Shown: positions 24,636-33,339 of the stretch, in pieces
How the letters are laid out: each line of letters starts with the position of its first letter
Position numbering within the stretch: position 1 is the first letter of the stretch
Assembly (NCBI GenBank): GCA_023423045.1
Contig: JAFAGA010000078.1
Span: 1 to 51,883, forward strand
Reading direction: 5' to 3'
DNA from: Bacillota bacterium
Lineage (GTDB): Bacteria > Bacillota > Clostridia > Lachnospirales > Lachnospiraceae
DNA: 51,883 nucleotides
The notes under the pieces: generated by a model
Seen by the model: the letters and a program-made list of their open reading frames with translations, nothing else
Told to the model about the DNA's origin: nothing
Databases searched by the model: none
Position numbers and translations under genes: made by a program

Positions 24636-25637
24636 CTAGAGAATATTGAACTGAAATACCTGGTCAAAGGTTCTGAGGGTCTTAAAATTCCCTTTCGCCG
24701 TTAATTCCCCAGACATGAAGGCTCCCTGGAAGGTGATTCTGCCAAGAACCAGCTTATTCATCACCGCATGGGTTGTTTTGGCGATAACATCGGCATCTGC
24801 TTTTTCGCCGTAGTAGCATTTCATACGCTTATTATTAATCTCCACCACAAGGTTCTTCCTGGTGTCAGAAAGCTGAATCGAATAGGAGGCAGAAAAGTCT
24901 TCGACAGGATGAAAATTATCCTTAAGATTCTTAAGAAACTCCTGATTTCCTTCGCCGTCGGCACTGCTGTCCAGCATTTCCCTGAACAGCTGGGTAAGCT
25001 CCTCGATATCCTCCTTCTGCTTCTTCACATAGGTATCATCGGACACGTAGACAGACAGCTGCTCGCTCTCCTGAGGAGTGAGGGTAATAGAACTCCGGCG
25101 GAGAACATTCTGCGTAACCACCGCATTGCTGGTCGGAAGGGTCTTTGTCTTCTGATGGATCGTGCGGTAGAAATTCTCTGCTTTTTTCTCTATAATCTGT
25201 GCATATTCCTTATTCGTCTCAAAGTCCACATGATCCTCAACATAGGCGCCCAGACCGCTGACCGGAAGTCCTCCAAGAGTCTCCCAGGCTTGAATCATAT
25301 AAAGCTCCGCATCCCGCTCTCCATAGGTATTCGCCATGGCTACAGGGAGCATATACAGTTTGGCCAGCCTGTCCTTATCCGCATAGAGCCAGCAGGCATC
25401 CAGGAATTGCTGCATCAGGCCGCCAATCCCGAACCACTCCACTGTTGTTGCCAATATTACCCCGTCCGCTTCCTTTAAGGTCTTGGGAAGCATTGATATC
25501 CCATTCTTTTCTTCATACAGATTATATCTGGTAACCTGTACCCGAAGTTCCTCCAGTACCATGGTCAACTTACTCATTACATAGAGGGTCGGATCCTCAA
25601 TCAGACCCCGTCCGCCGTAATATATATTAATCTTCAT
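24636..25637 (-). CDS. Flavodoxin-like / SCP2 domain fusion protein
   Basis: Protein of 333 residues joining an N-terminal flavodoxin-like NAD(P)H-dependent reductase fold (residues ~1-175; the A-D-G-V-I-L-A-T-T-V-E-W-F segment matches the family's second FMN loop) to a C-terminal SCP2 sterol-carrier-like domain (~230-333) ending in G-E-L-T-A-K-G-N-F-K-T-L. The SCP2 fold binds lipids or hydrophobic ligands. The combination suggests a flavin-dependent enzyme acting on, or sensing, a hydrophobic compound; the substrate is unknown. GGAGGAGAGAG precedes the ATG. It is the last gene of a minus-strand run with rhomboid and glpK. Confidence 0.8.
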   Translation of the reverse strand: MKINIYYGGRGLIEDPTLYVMSKLTMVLEELRVQVTRYNLYEEKNGISMLPKTLKEADGVILATTVEWFGIGGLMQQFLDACWLYADKDRLAKLYMLPVAMANTYGERDAELYMIQAWETLGGLPVSGLGAYVEDHVDFETNKEYAQIIEKKAENFYRTIHQKTKTLPTSNAVVTQNVLRRSSITLTPQESEQLSVYVSDDTYVKKQKEDIEELTQLFREMLDSSADGEGNQEFLKNLKDNFHPVEDFSASYSIQLSDTRKNLVVEINNKRMKCYYGEKADADVIAKTTHAVMNKLVLGRITFQGAFMSGELTAKGNFKTLRTFDQVFQFNIL

Positions 25638-25672
25638 GCAATTCTCTCTCCTCCTGCAGTATCAATGAGATC

Positions 25673-26824
25673 TTAACCTTTCTGTTCCTGCCGTGACACT
25701 CCTTCCGGCACAGCAGCCTTCCCCGCCCGCCGCCGGTAGACCGCCGCGGCGAGAATCACCCCCGCCAGAAAACCGCCGACATGAGCCGCCTGATCAATCT
25801 GAGTATTTGTAATTCCTCCGTAAAGGCTGAATATCACAAAAAGCACCATTTGCCGGGTGCCGATCCCCTCCAGCCTTCCGCGGTTTACAGCTACGATGAA
25901 CAACATCGCTCCGACAATCCCGAAGATGGCACCGGAAGCTCCGATGGAGAATACACTCCCCTGATAGGAAAACTGTCCATTGTCTTTCCACATATTATAA
26001 CCGATGGAGGCCGCTCCTGCAAGAATTCCCGACCCAAAATATAGGAAAAGATATCGAATTCTGCCTGCCGCCCGCTCCAGCTTGTCCCCGATGAAAAGCA
26101 GCACCAGCATATTATTAAAGAGATGGCGCAGGTCCAGGTGCAGGAACATCGAGGTCAGGATCCGGTAATATTCCTTCTCTCGAATAACAAAGTACCAGGA
26201 TAAGGCTCCCTTGGTAAACCACTGGTTCTCGTCTCCGAAGATCGGCGTAAATTGTGATATCAGAAATATTATAACATTCGCTATCATGATCCCTGTGTTC
26301 ACCGGCGTGAAAAACCGGAACCCAAACCTTTGTCTTCCCATCTGTCCTGTCATAGGAGCATAGCCCGAGTCCCCATCATACCCTGCTTCTCCTGTCTGCA
26401 TCACCTGCTGCCGATCGGCCGCTTCTTCTATAAGAAGCTCTTCCAGCTGTCTTTGCAGGGCAGAAAATTCATTGGACTGTGTCTCATAGATGATCAGCCT
26501 TCCTGCATTGATATCGACGATCCAGTGGTCCTCCTCCCCCGGATCGGTGCAAAAATGCTTTACCCGGTCCGGAAAGGCGGTGAAAATCAGACTTAAAAGT
26601 TTTATTTTATCAGGATCGGCGCCCTTAAAATTATTCTTGACCTGCTCCAGGATATGCTTATACTGCTCCTTGCCTAATTCACTCCCGGAGACGGCCCGGA
26701 TAACCGATATTACCGTAAGCCGCTCCCCTTCCGTATGATAGAACAGATAGATCCCCTGAGCATTGGAGGCCACTTTCCGATATTCCATATTTCTTAAGGT
26801 TGTTTCCAGTCGTTCTTCTATCAT
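25673..26824 (-). CDS. Rhomboid-family intramembrane serine protease
   Basis: 383 residues: a cytosolic N-terminal domain of ~165 residues and a six- or seven-helix rhomboid core (~175-365). The catalytic Ser297 lies in G-A-S-G-A-I-F-G, the catalytic His348 in D-Q-A-A-H-V-G-G, and H-L-D-L-R-H-L-F-N-N (~229-238) supplies the oxyanion residues, so the active site is complete. Rhomboids cut substrates inside the membrane; the substrate here is unknown. It sits 36 bp upstream of the flavodoxin-SCP2 gene. Confidence 0.93.
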   Translation of the reverse strand: MIEERLETTLRNMEYRKVASNAQGIYLFYHTEGERLTVISVIRAVSGSELGKEQYKHILEQVKNNFKGADPDKIKLLSLIFTAFPDRVKHFCTDPGEEDHWIVDINAGRLIIYETQSNEFSALQRQLEELLIEEAADRQQVMQTGEAGYDGDSGYAPMTGQMGRQRFGFRFFTPVNTGIMIANVIIFLISQFTPIFGDENQWFTKGALSWYFVIREKEYYRILTSMFLHLDLRHLFNNMLVLLFIGDKLERAAGRIRYLFLYFGSGILAGAASIGYNMWKDNGQFSYQGSVFSIGASGAIFGIVGAMLFIVAVNRGRLEGIGTRQMVLFVIFSLYGGITNTQIDQAAHVGGFLAGVILAAAVYRRRAGKAAVPEGVSRQEQKG

Positions 26825-26892
26825 GCCATCATCCTTCTTAAATCCGTTACTCTATTGTTGTCTGTTATTATCATGCCGCCTGATTGTCCGCT

Positions 26893-28383
26893 TTAGTCTT
26901 CCCATGCAAAGGAACGCTGTACCGCCTTCTTCCAGCCGGCGATCAGGCTTTTCCTTCTCTCTTCAGACATCTGGGGATAAAAGGTCTCCGCCAGCGCCCA
27001 GTTGGTCTTGATCTCTCCCTGATCCTTCCAAAAGCCGACAGCAAGACCGGCCAGATAAGCTGCTCCCAAAGCAGTAGTCTCGATACATTCCGGCTTATGA
27101 ACCTCGGTACCCAGGATATCCGCCTGAAACTGCATCAGAAAACGGTTGGCACAGGCTCCTCCATCCACCTTCAGGGCATGCAAATTCAGTCCGGAATCTG
27201 CCTCCATCGCCCGAAGAACATCCTGGGTCTGGTAAGCGATTGCCTCCAGGGTCGCACGAATAATATGATCCCGGTTACAGCCCCGGGTGATACCGACGAT
27301 GGCTCCTCTGGCATACTGATCCCAATAAGGCGCTCCCAATCCGGTAAAGGACGGAACCACATATACTCCATTGGTATCGGGAACCTGCAGGGCACATTTC
27401 TCACTCTCCGCAGCGCTGCGAATCAGCTGAAGCTCATCCCTCAGCCATTGAACGGCTGCCCCGGCCACAAACACGCTGCCCTCCAGGGCATAATTCACCT
27501 CGCCTCCGGTGGAGGCGGCAATTGTTGTTATCAGACCATGCTGGGAGGCAATTGCTTCCTTTCCCGTATTCATCAGAAGGAAGCAGCCGGTACCGTAAGT
27601 ATTCTTCACCTCTCCCTTGCTGAAACAACATTGGCCGAACAGCGCCGCCTGCTGATCTCCCGCAGCGCCTGCAATGGCAATCTCATCACCGAACAGAGAG
27701 TGGTCGGTATATCCGTAGATACAGCTGGAGGGCCTCACCTCGGGAAGCATCTGGATCGGTATATCCAGCTCCGTAAGAATCCTCTCATCCCATACCAGCT
27801 TTCTGATATCAAAGAGCATGGTCCGGGAAGCATTGGTATAATCCGTTACATGGACCTTTCCCTTGGTCAGATTCCAGATAATCCAGGTATCGACAGTGCC
27901 AAACAAAAGCTCTCCAGCCCTTGCCAGCTCTCTTGCCCCCTCCACATGATCCAGAATCCATTTGATCTTGGTTCCGGAAAAATACGCATCCGGGACTAAT
28001 CCGGTTTTCTCCTTAATATATGGCTCAAGCCCTCTTTCCTTCAGCTCTTCCACCATATCCGAGGTTCTTCTGCATTGCCAGACAATCGCAGAATAAACCG
28101 GCTGCCCCGTCCTCTTATTCCATACAATTGTAGTTTCTCTCTGATTTGTAATACCGATGGCTGCAATCTCTTCGGCAGTAATTCCCAGCTTTGCCATCGC
28201 TTCGGTTGCAACGGAGATCTGGGTGGACCAGATTTCCATCGGATCATGCTCCACCCATCCGGGTTTGGGATAAATTTGCGTAAACTCCTTTTGTGCAACG
28301 CTTTCCATTTTTCCCTTTTTGTCAAAAATAATGCATCTTGAGCTGGTCGTTCCCTGATCCAGGGCCATTATATATTGCTTCAT
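26893..28383 (-). CDS. glpK: Glycerol kinase
   Basis: FGGY kinase of 496 residues that phosphorylates glycerol to glycerol-3-phosphate. The N-terminus Y-I-M-A-L-D-Q-G-T-T-S-S-R, the E-I-W active-site segment, N-Q-R-E-T and the signature G-A-P-Y-W-D with L-K-V-D-G-G-A-C-A-N are all normal. The His in H-G-L-I-T, phosphorylated by HPr in many Firmicutes, is present. The start at 28383 is preferred because GGAGGT lies 7 nt upstream; ATG 28389 is only 1-2 nt from it. No glpF or glpD is adjacent. Confidence 0.97.
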   Translation of the reverse strand: MKQYIMALDQGTTSSRCIIFDKKGKMESVAQKEFTQIYPKPGWVEHDPMEIWSTQISVATEAMAKLGITAEEIAAIGITNQRETTIVWNKRTGQPVYSAIVWQCRRTSDMVEELKERGLEPYIKEKTGLVPDAYFSGTKIKWILDHVEGARELARAGELLFGTVDTWIIWNLTKGKVHVTDYTNASRTMLFDIRKLVWDERILTELDIPIQMLPEVRPSSCIYGYTDHSLFGDEIAIAGAAGDQQAALFGQCCFSKGEVKNTYGTGCFLLMNTGKEAIASQHGLITTIAASTGGEVNYALEGSVFVAGAAVQWLRDELQLIRSAAESEKCALQVPDTNGVYVVPSFTGLGAPYWDQYARGAIVGITRGCNRDHIIRATLEAIAYQTQDVLRAMEADSGLNLHALKVDGGACANRFLMQFQADILGTEVHKPECIETTALGAAYLAGLAVGFWKDQGEIKTNWALAETFYPQMSEERRKSLIAGWKKAVQRSFAWED

Positions 28384-28432
28384 CCCCATAACCTCCGTCG
28401 TATCTGCTTTTTATCCTTTTGTTCCGCCATGC

Positions 28433-28690
28433 TTAATTCACGCTCATGATGATCACAGCGATAGCTCCGATGGCAAGAATAATATCAAGTATTAACAAAA
28501 CCCAATAGAAGATCTGCTCACTCAGCTTATCCTTCCTCTTTGATTTTAGCTTTAAGGCAGTATTTCCGAATAAGACAGAGGCAAACAGAAGAAGCAGAAC
28601 CCCTTTGATGATATCATTGTTCACAAAATTTGCAATCATCAGAAAGGAGATTAAAATAACCGCATGGATTATGTCATATCGTCTCTTCAT
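28433..28690 (-). CDS. Small membrane protein, unrecognised
   Basis: 85 residues with three predicted transmembrane helices, with a basic linker (K-L-K-S-K-R-K-D-K) between the second and the third. No family recognised. GGAGGG lies 6 nt before the ATG at 28690. It is 50 bp upstream of glpK on the same strand and may be co-transcribed. Confidence 0.7.
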   Translation of the reverse strand: MKRRYDIIHAVILISFLMIANFVNNDIIKGVLLLLFASVLFGNTALKLKSKRKDKLSEQIFYWVLLILDIILAIGAIAVIIMSVN

Positions 28691-28920
28691 TCGAATCCCT
28701 CCTATCATGCTGGAAAATCCTATTGTTACACTTTTATTGTACCCTTTTTTTCCTGTATTTACAAGGGTTTTATCAGTATCCAGGCTATTCGCAGGGATGT
28801 ATACCCGGCTGTGTGCCGGGCTTATCCGGATTAACGGAAGGTGCCGGCAATAGTCCAGAATATGCCTTTCCCAAGGTAATTATTCCCAGAGATGGAATAG
28901 TTACAAGGATTCATTTCATC

Positions 28921-28966
28921 CCATTAAAATAGCCCTAAGCTTTTTCGCTTAAGGCTATTTTAATGG
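28921..28966. repeat. 20-bp stem hairpin
   Basis: 28921-28940 pairs with 28947-28966 over 20 bp with one mismatch and a 6-nt loop. It lies in the 650-bp region between the small membrane gene and the XRE gene. AT-rich stem without a clean U-tract; either a terminator or one more member of the local hairpin cluster. Confidence 0.7.
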
Positions 28967-29076
28967 ATCAAGTTGCGTCAACTGTAAGGGAATATTATAA
29001 CGATTAACAGTACTATTATGGTGTTGACTTCTTTCTCATAGAAACAATTTGATGTTTCTATAGTAAAATTATATAC

Positions 29077-29116
29077 CATATAATTCTAATAGTCAACATA
29101 TAATTCTTACAGTCAG
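29077..29116. promoter_or_regulatory. 20-bp tandem direct repeat, candidate operator
   Basis: Two adjacent 20-bp units (29077-29096 and 29097-29116) agree at 17 of 20 positions, each ending in an AGTCA core. A related inverted sequence, AACTGTAAGGGAATATTAT, lies at 28979-28997. Placement upstream of the XRE gene suggests a binding site for that regulator. A separate 8-bp hairpin (29038-29045 with 29054-29061) precedes it. Confidence 0.5.
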
Positions 29117-29155
29117 TTATCCAAGAGAGATATCTTGTATAAAATAATAATATTA

Positions 29156-29311
29156 AGGAATATAGTACGTATTCCTGTAATCGAGATGGACGGCGCAAAG
29201 GCTGCGCCTTTTATCGGAAGTAAGGTACAACTTCCGATAACTTATATTACAGGAACGAAATTTATGTTCCTGTAATCGAAGTATGAGAAGGAGATGTACT
29301 TTCTTCTCATA
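29156..29311 (+). promoter_or_regulatory. Multi-hairpin leader of the XRE gene with alternative pairings
   Basis: In order: AGGAATA/TATTCCT (29156-29162 and 29170-29176); a GC-rich stem GGCGCA/TGCGCC (29192-29208) followed by TTTT; an 11-bp stem at 29211-29221/29230-29240; an 11-bp stem 29246-29256/29266-29276; and a 9-bp stem 29282-29290/29303-29311. TTCCTGTAAT occurs at 29172-29181 and again at 29267-29276, and both copies can pair with the same ATTACAGGAA at 29246-29255, so two structures exclude each other, one of them enclosing the terminator-like stem. It ends 31 bp before the XRE start. It may be an attenuator or a cluster of palindromic repeats. Confidence 0.6.
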
Positions 29312-29342
29312 GCTTATATTATACGAATTATGAGGATTGATT

Positions 29343-29678
29343 ATGGAAGCGGTAGATTATACCAAGATAGGCTTTAAAATAAAACAGGCTCGGCTTAAGC
29401 TGAAATTATCACAGGAACAGCTATCGGAAAAATGCGATATATCCACCTCTTATCTGGGCCATATCGAGCGGGGAACAAGAAAACTTTCTCTGGATACCCT
29501 GGTGTCCCTCTGCTCCGCCCTGGATCTGAGTACGGATTATGTTCTCCTGGATTCACTCCCCTCCAGTGATCCTGTTATTATCGGCCTGATAGAGCATGCC
29601 AAGCAAAATAATGCAAAAGCCTATGAGCGCTATATCCGGGTTATGAAGGCCTTATCCGAGGTAATGGATAAGTTGTAA
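29343..29678 (+). CDS. XRE-family transcription regulator
   Basis: Small regulator of 111 residues. A helix-turn-helix of the Cro/C1 type occupies residues ~8-63 (I-K-Q-A-R-L-K-L-S-Q-E-Q-L then S-T-S-Y-L-G-H-I-E-R-G), followed by a short helical tail that may dimerise. No protease or sensor domain. GAGG lies 7 nt before ATG 29343. It is followed after 25 bp by the YccF gene and preceded by a structured leader and direct repeats that may be its own operators. Confidence 0.92.
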   Translation: MEAVDYTKIGFKIKQARLKLKLSQEQLSEKCDISTSYLGHIERGTRKLSLDTLVSLCSALDLSTDYVLLDSLPSSDPVIIGLIEHAKQNNAKAYERYIRVMKALSEVMDKL

Positions 29679-29703
29679 ATAGCGATTGAAAGAGGTGAAA
29701 CAC

Positions 29704-30063
29704 ATGGGTTGTCTCGGTAATTTTTTATGGTTTGTATTCGGAGGCGTCTGGCAAGGCCTGGGATGGCTTCTGGCAGGTGTTCTTTGGAGCATTACCATTA
29801 TAGGGATACCAATCGGACAGCAATGCTTTAAGCTTGCCGGCCTGGCGTTCTTTCCCTTTGGAAAAGAGGTTCAATACGGCGGAGGTACGGTGTCCTTCAT
29901 TGCCAATCTGCTGTGGCTCATATTCAGCGGAATACCGCTGGCTTTGGCGGCTGCCTTGAACGGTGTTATTTTCTGCTGCACCATTATCGGAATTCCCTTT
30001 GGGCTGCAATGCTTTAAGATAGCAAAGCTATCCCTTATGCCCTTCGGAGCAACAGTAAGATGA
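29704..30063 (+). CDS. YccF-domain membrane protein
   Basis: 119 residues made of two YccF repeats. The motif T-I-I-G-I-P-x-G-x-Q-C-F-K-x-A-x-L-x-x-x-P-F-G occurs twice (residues ~32-54 and ~92-115) and each copy contributes hydrophobic segments. YccF proteins are inner-membrane proteins of unknown function. AGAGGTG precedes the ATG. Probably co-transcribed with, and regulated by, the XRE gene. Confidence 0.93.
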   Translation: MGCLGNFLWFVFGGVWQGLGWLLAGVLWSITIIGIPIGQQCFKLAGLAFFPFGKEVQYGGGTVSFIANLLWLIFSGIPLALAAALNGVIFCCTIIGIPFGLQCFKIAKLSLMPFGATVR

Positions 30064-30188
30064 GATACTGCCGCCCGGATTTACGGGGCTGCGGCAAATT
30101 TGAACTTTCTATGTAACGCAGAGATAATTATTATTTGATCATTAGGATTGCAAGCCATATAGCAATCATAATCATGCAATAACGATAT

Positions 30189-30230
30189 ACAGCCTGACAT
30201 GCAGTTTTCTCTGCCCGTCAGGCTGTTTTA
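30189..30230 (+). terminator. Terminator of the XRE-YccF unit
   Basis: ACAGCCTGAC (30189-30198) pairs with GTCAGGCTGT (30217-30226), followed by TTTTA. A further hairpin TGCCGC/GCGGCA (30069-30096) lies right after the yccF stop. The stem may also serve the convergent sulfatase gene. Confidence 0.8.
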
Positions 30231-30275
30231 TTATACCGATATCATGGTTTTATACTGTTTCGGCCTGTATCCGGA

Positions 30276-31751
30276 TTATTCCTGTAACCCCAGGCGGAGA
30301 TACTGTTCTTTCGGCGCATCATTTTGCTTCATCAGCTCCACTAACAGCCTTCTCATTCTATCCTCTGTTTCATCGTCTTTGATTGGAGTCATCTGGCTCT
30401 TATCCTCCTGCAAATCAAATAAGAGATCCCCAAACCGATGTGACATACTCCTGCTGTCACTGTCGTATTGCGCCAGCGGCATTCCCTTTGTAAACTCAAA
30501 TCCCTGTGAGATCTTCATGGATTTGAGGGAAGCCTCACTGAAAAATCCAACCATGTGGACCGGCATCATTGTATATTCATACAGGGGAGCATTTTCCTCC
30601 GACAACGGAGCCTTCATATAAACGTACCTGCCATCGGTACAGCAGATATGCCCTCCGTGAACACCGAACAACACCGCCTCCCGGTCTATCAGGTCATCCT
30701 TTATCACCCCTGCCAGATCCTTTCCAAGCATATCCTTTGGCACCTTTACTTCAAAGAAGTTCAAAAGCGTGACCGGAAGGTCTATGGTTTGCACCAGGCT
30801 TTTTCTTTTCTCCCCTTTTATCCCAAATCTGGGATCCCAGATAAACAGAGGAGTATGAGAGATTTCTTCATACAGGGGCATATAATTTTTGGCCCAGTAG
30901 CCATGCTCGCCCAGCAAGAAGCCATGATCCGTATTGACGATCAGCATGGTATCCTTCCACATATCACCGGCATCCATGGCATCCAGCACTCTGCCCAGCT
31001 GCTCATCACACATGGATAAAAGCGCCGCATATTCCAATCTTACGTGCTGTACCTGCTCTTCGCTCTCCTTAACCGGAGCATATTCCGGCCAGTCAAACTT
31101 CTTACCCATATAGTCATGAGGATACAAATCCTTATATTTCTGATAGGAGAAAAATGGCTCATGGGGATCAAAGCACTCAATCTGTAAAAACCACCGGTCC
31201 CTATCCTTATTGGTCTCCATGAATTCCAGTCCGGCTTCAAAGGTCCTCACCTGAGGATGGTCTTTCATCTCCGACAGATAATTCCGGTTAATCCTGTCCT
31301 GGTCATAGAGAAGCTTCCGGTATCCGGTAAACTGGACTGCATTCTCCTCCTCCGTTTCAGGCCCCCCGGCTACTCCTTTCCAGGGATCTCCCTCCTGGCC
31401 CCTGAAGTTCTCCCAGGTGCTATAGCGGGTGTGGTAGGTCGCACCCCCATCTTCCCAATAATGCCCATGATCGCTGGCCAGATGGGTATGAACCTTATTC
31501 TGCCTTAACAGCTGGGGCATGGAATCATCAAAGGGTTCTATGGGTCCCCAGCTTCGGTGAAGGAAATTATACCTTCCCGTGTGAAGCTCTCTCCTGGCCG
31601 GCATGCAGGGAAGGCTCCCTGCATAGCAGGTTTCAAACTGTACGCTGCGCTTAGCCAGCCTCTTAAAGTTGGGGGTCTTGGTAAAATCACATCCATAAGG
31701 CTCTAAAAAATGCCGGTTCAGGGAATCAAACATAACCATTATTGCTCTCAA
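30276..31751 (-). CDS. Cys-type sulfatase
   Basis: Type I sulfatase of 491 residues, removing sulfate esters from sugars. The formylglycine motif is C-M-P-A-R (Cys49) within S-L-P-C-M-P-A-R-R-E-L-H-T-G-R; metal ligands are seen at D9 (M-F-D-S-L) and in N-T-D-H-G. There is no signal peptide, so desulfation is intracellular. Cys-type enzymes in anaerobes need the radical-SAM maturase anSME, not encoded in this window. It is the last gene downstream of the Opp importer, 76 bp after the second sulfatase. Confidence 0.92.
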   Translation of the reverse strand: MRAIMVMFDSLNRHFLEPYGCDFTKTPNFKRLAKRSVQFETCYAGSLPCMPARRELHTGRYNFLHRSWGPIEPFDDSMPQLLRQNKVHTHLASDHGHYWEDGGATYHTRYSTWENFRGQEGDPWKGVAGGPETEEENAVQFTGYRKLLYDQDRINRNYLSEMKDHPQVRTFEAGLEFMETNKDRDRWFLQIECFDPHEPFFSYQKYKDLYPHDYMGKKFDWPEYAPVKESEEQVQHVRLEYAALLSMCDEQLGRVLDAMDAGDMWKDTMLIVNTDHGFLLGEHGYWAKNYMPLYEEISHTPLFIWDPRFGIKGEKRKSLVQTIDLPVTLLNFFEVKVPKDMLGKDLAGVIKDDLIDREAVLFGVHGGHICCTDGRYVYMKAPLSEENAPLYEYTMMPVHMVGFFSEASLKSMKISQGFEFTKGMPLAQYDSDSRSMSHRFGDLLFDLQEDKSQMTPIKDDETEDRMRRLLVELMKQNDAPKEQYLRLGLQE

Positions 31752-31827
31752 TATCGAAACCTCCTTTTCGCTCCGGTTGAAACCAGAGCAGACATATAGC
31801 CTGCGTTTTCTGCGGAAAGTATCTCTG

Positions 31828-33174
31828 TTAGGTGAGATTTTGGTAATTCTTTAACCAGTTTCTATCCCAGTTTGCCTCCAATTCTTTTCTCCAGGCAAGG
31901 GCTTTTTCTTTTAACTCCTCCGCCACCTCCGGCATTTTTTCAGCCAGGTTCACAGCTTCCGAAGGATCCACGGATAAATCCGATAAAAAGAGGGGATCCT
32001 GTACTTCCTCTCCCTCCACCAGGCGGCCGTTTAATACCAGCTTATAATTTTTATGCCGGATTGCGGTTTGATCATCCATCTCCCAGAACAGGAAGTCATG
32101 GGGTGATGTCTCCTGCTCCGCGGCAACTTCCATGATATCCTTTCCGTCCAGAAGGAATTCCTCTTCCTTTCCTCCGGCTGCTTTATAAAAGGTAGGGAAT
32201 ATGTCAATTGCTCCGCAAGGCTCATCAATTACCTGACCTCCCGGGATTCTGTCCGGATAGCTCAAAATGCCGGGAACCCGGATGCCGCCTTCAAACAAGC
32301 TGTATTTATGGCCCTTCAGCCCCCCTGCCTGACCTCCGTAATAAGGGTCCGGCGTTCCATCCAGCCAGTTCCTTGATTCTCTGGAGGGTCCGTTATCGCT
32401 TTGGAAGAAGATGCAGGTGTTCTCGTACTGCCCTGTCCTCTTTAGCTCATTAACGATTTCTCCGACACCGTCGTCCACTGCCGAGATCATGGCTGCCATG
32501 ATCTGTCTGTCCCAAGGCAGATGGGCAAAACGCTTTGTATACTTTTCCGGTGCATGCATGGGGTAGTGGGGCGCATTATACGCCACATAGAGAAAGAAAG
32601 GTTCTTCCTCTTTCGCACCGTTTCTGATTTCCTCCACTGCCTTTTCCGTAATCAGCTCCGTCATATACTTGCCGTTTTCGTAGATCTCCTTATCATTCTC
32701 CCACAGATCATGGGTGGGATCCGTATGTCCGTCCGCCATCCCCCAATAAAATATGTGGGAGTAATAATCCACACAGCCCGCCATAAATCCATAAAAATTG
32801 TCAAATCCATTGGCACCCGGCCTGCAGCAATCCTTAAGACCCAGATGCCATTTTCCAACCAGAGAGGTACGATAGCCCAATCCCTTCAAGGCTGTGGCAA
32901 TGGTCGGTACCTTGGGTGTCAGCCCGGAGGCTTTCCGATGCCCCGCCAGAATTGCCCGTACTCCTGCATTCCCGGGGTATCTCCCCGTTAGCAGGGATGC
33001 CCTGGAAGGAGAGCAGACCGGGCTTGCGGCATACCAGTTGGTAAACCTTACCCCATCTCCTGCCAGTGCATCAATATTCGGCGTTACAAAATCCGTACTT
33101 CCCATGCAGGACAGATCCCCATATCCCTGGTCATCCGTCATAATTACAATAAAATTCGGTTTTCTTTTCATCAT
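31828..33174 (-). CDS. Arylsulfatase-type Cys sulfatase
   Basis: 448 residues. The N-terminal metal site I-V-I-M-T-D-D-Q-G is at ~9-17 and the maturation motif C-S-P-S-R-A-S-L-L-T-G-R begins at Cys54, the classical arylsulfatase A form. No signal peptide. The start at 33174 is chosen because GAGGAACG is ~10 nt upstream; the ATG at 33192 lies inside that region. It follows the oppF-like gene after 165 bp. Sequence suggests a different sulfate position or sugar from the second sulfatase. Confidence 0.94.
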   Translation of the reverse strand: MMKRKPNFIVIMTDDQGYGDLSCMGSTDFVTPNIDALAGDGVRFTNWYAASPVCSPSRASLLTGRYPGNAGVRAILAGHRKASGLTPKVPTIATALKGLGYRTSLVGKWHLGLKDCCRPGANGFDNFYGFMAGCVDYYSHIFYWGMADGHTDPTHDLWENDKEIYENGKYMTELITEKAVEEIRNGAKEEEPFFLYVAYNAPHYPMHAPEKYTKRFAHLPWDRQIMAAMISAVDDGVGEIVNELKRTGQYENTCIFFQSDNGPSRESRNWLDGTPDPYYGGQAGGLKGHKYSLFEGGIRVPGILSYPDRIPGGQVIDEPCGAIDIFPTFYKAAGGKEEEFLLDGKDIMEVAAEQETSPHDFLFWEMDDQTAIRHKNYKLVLNGRLVEGEEVQDPLFLSDLSVDPSEAVNLAEKMPEVAEELKEKALAWRKELEANWDRNWLKNYQNLT

Positions 33175-33339
33175 TTTTTTCGTTCCTCGCATTTTCTCGC
33201 TGTGCTATGACTCATCCGTATGACTTAGAACATCTCCATGCTTATAAAAACCGCACAGATAGAAATCTGTCTTCCGAAGCAGCTCCCTCCGGTGGATCAA
33301 ACATCTATCCAGACATCCTCCCGTACCGCTTTCTAATTT

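Noticed and set aside
26884..27999. 371-codon plus-strand frame opposite glpK
   Set aside because: The minus strand encodes a complete glycerol kinase; the opposing frame has no motif or ribosome binding site.
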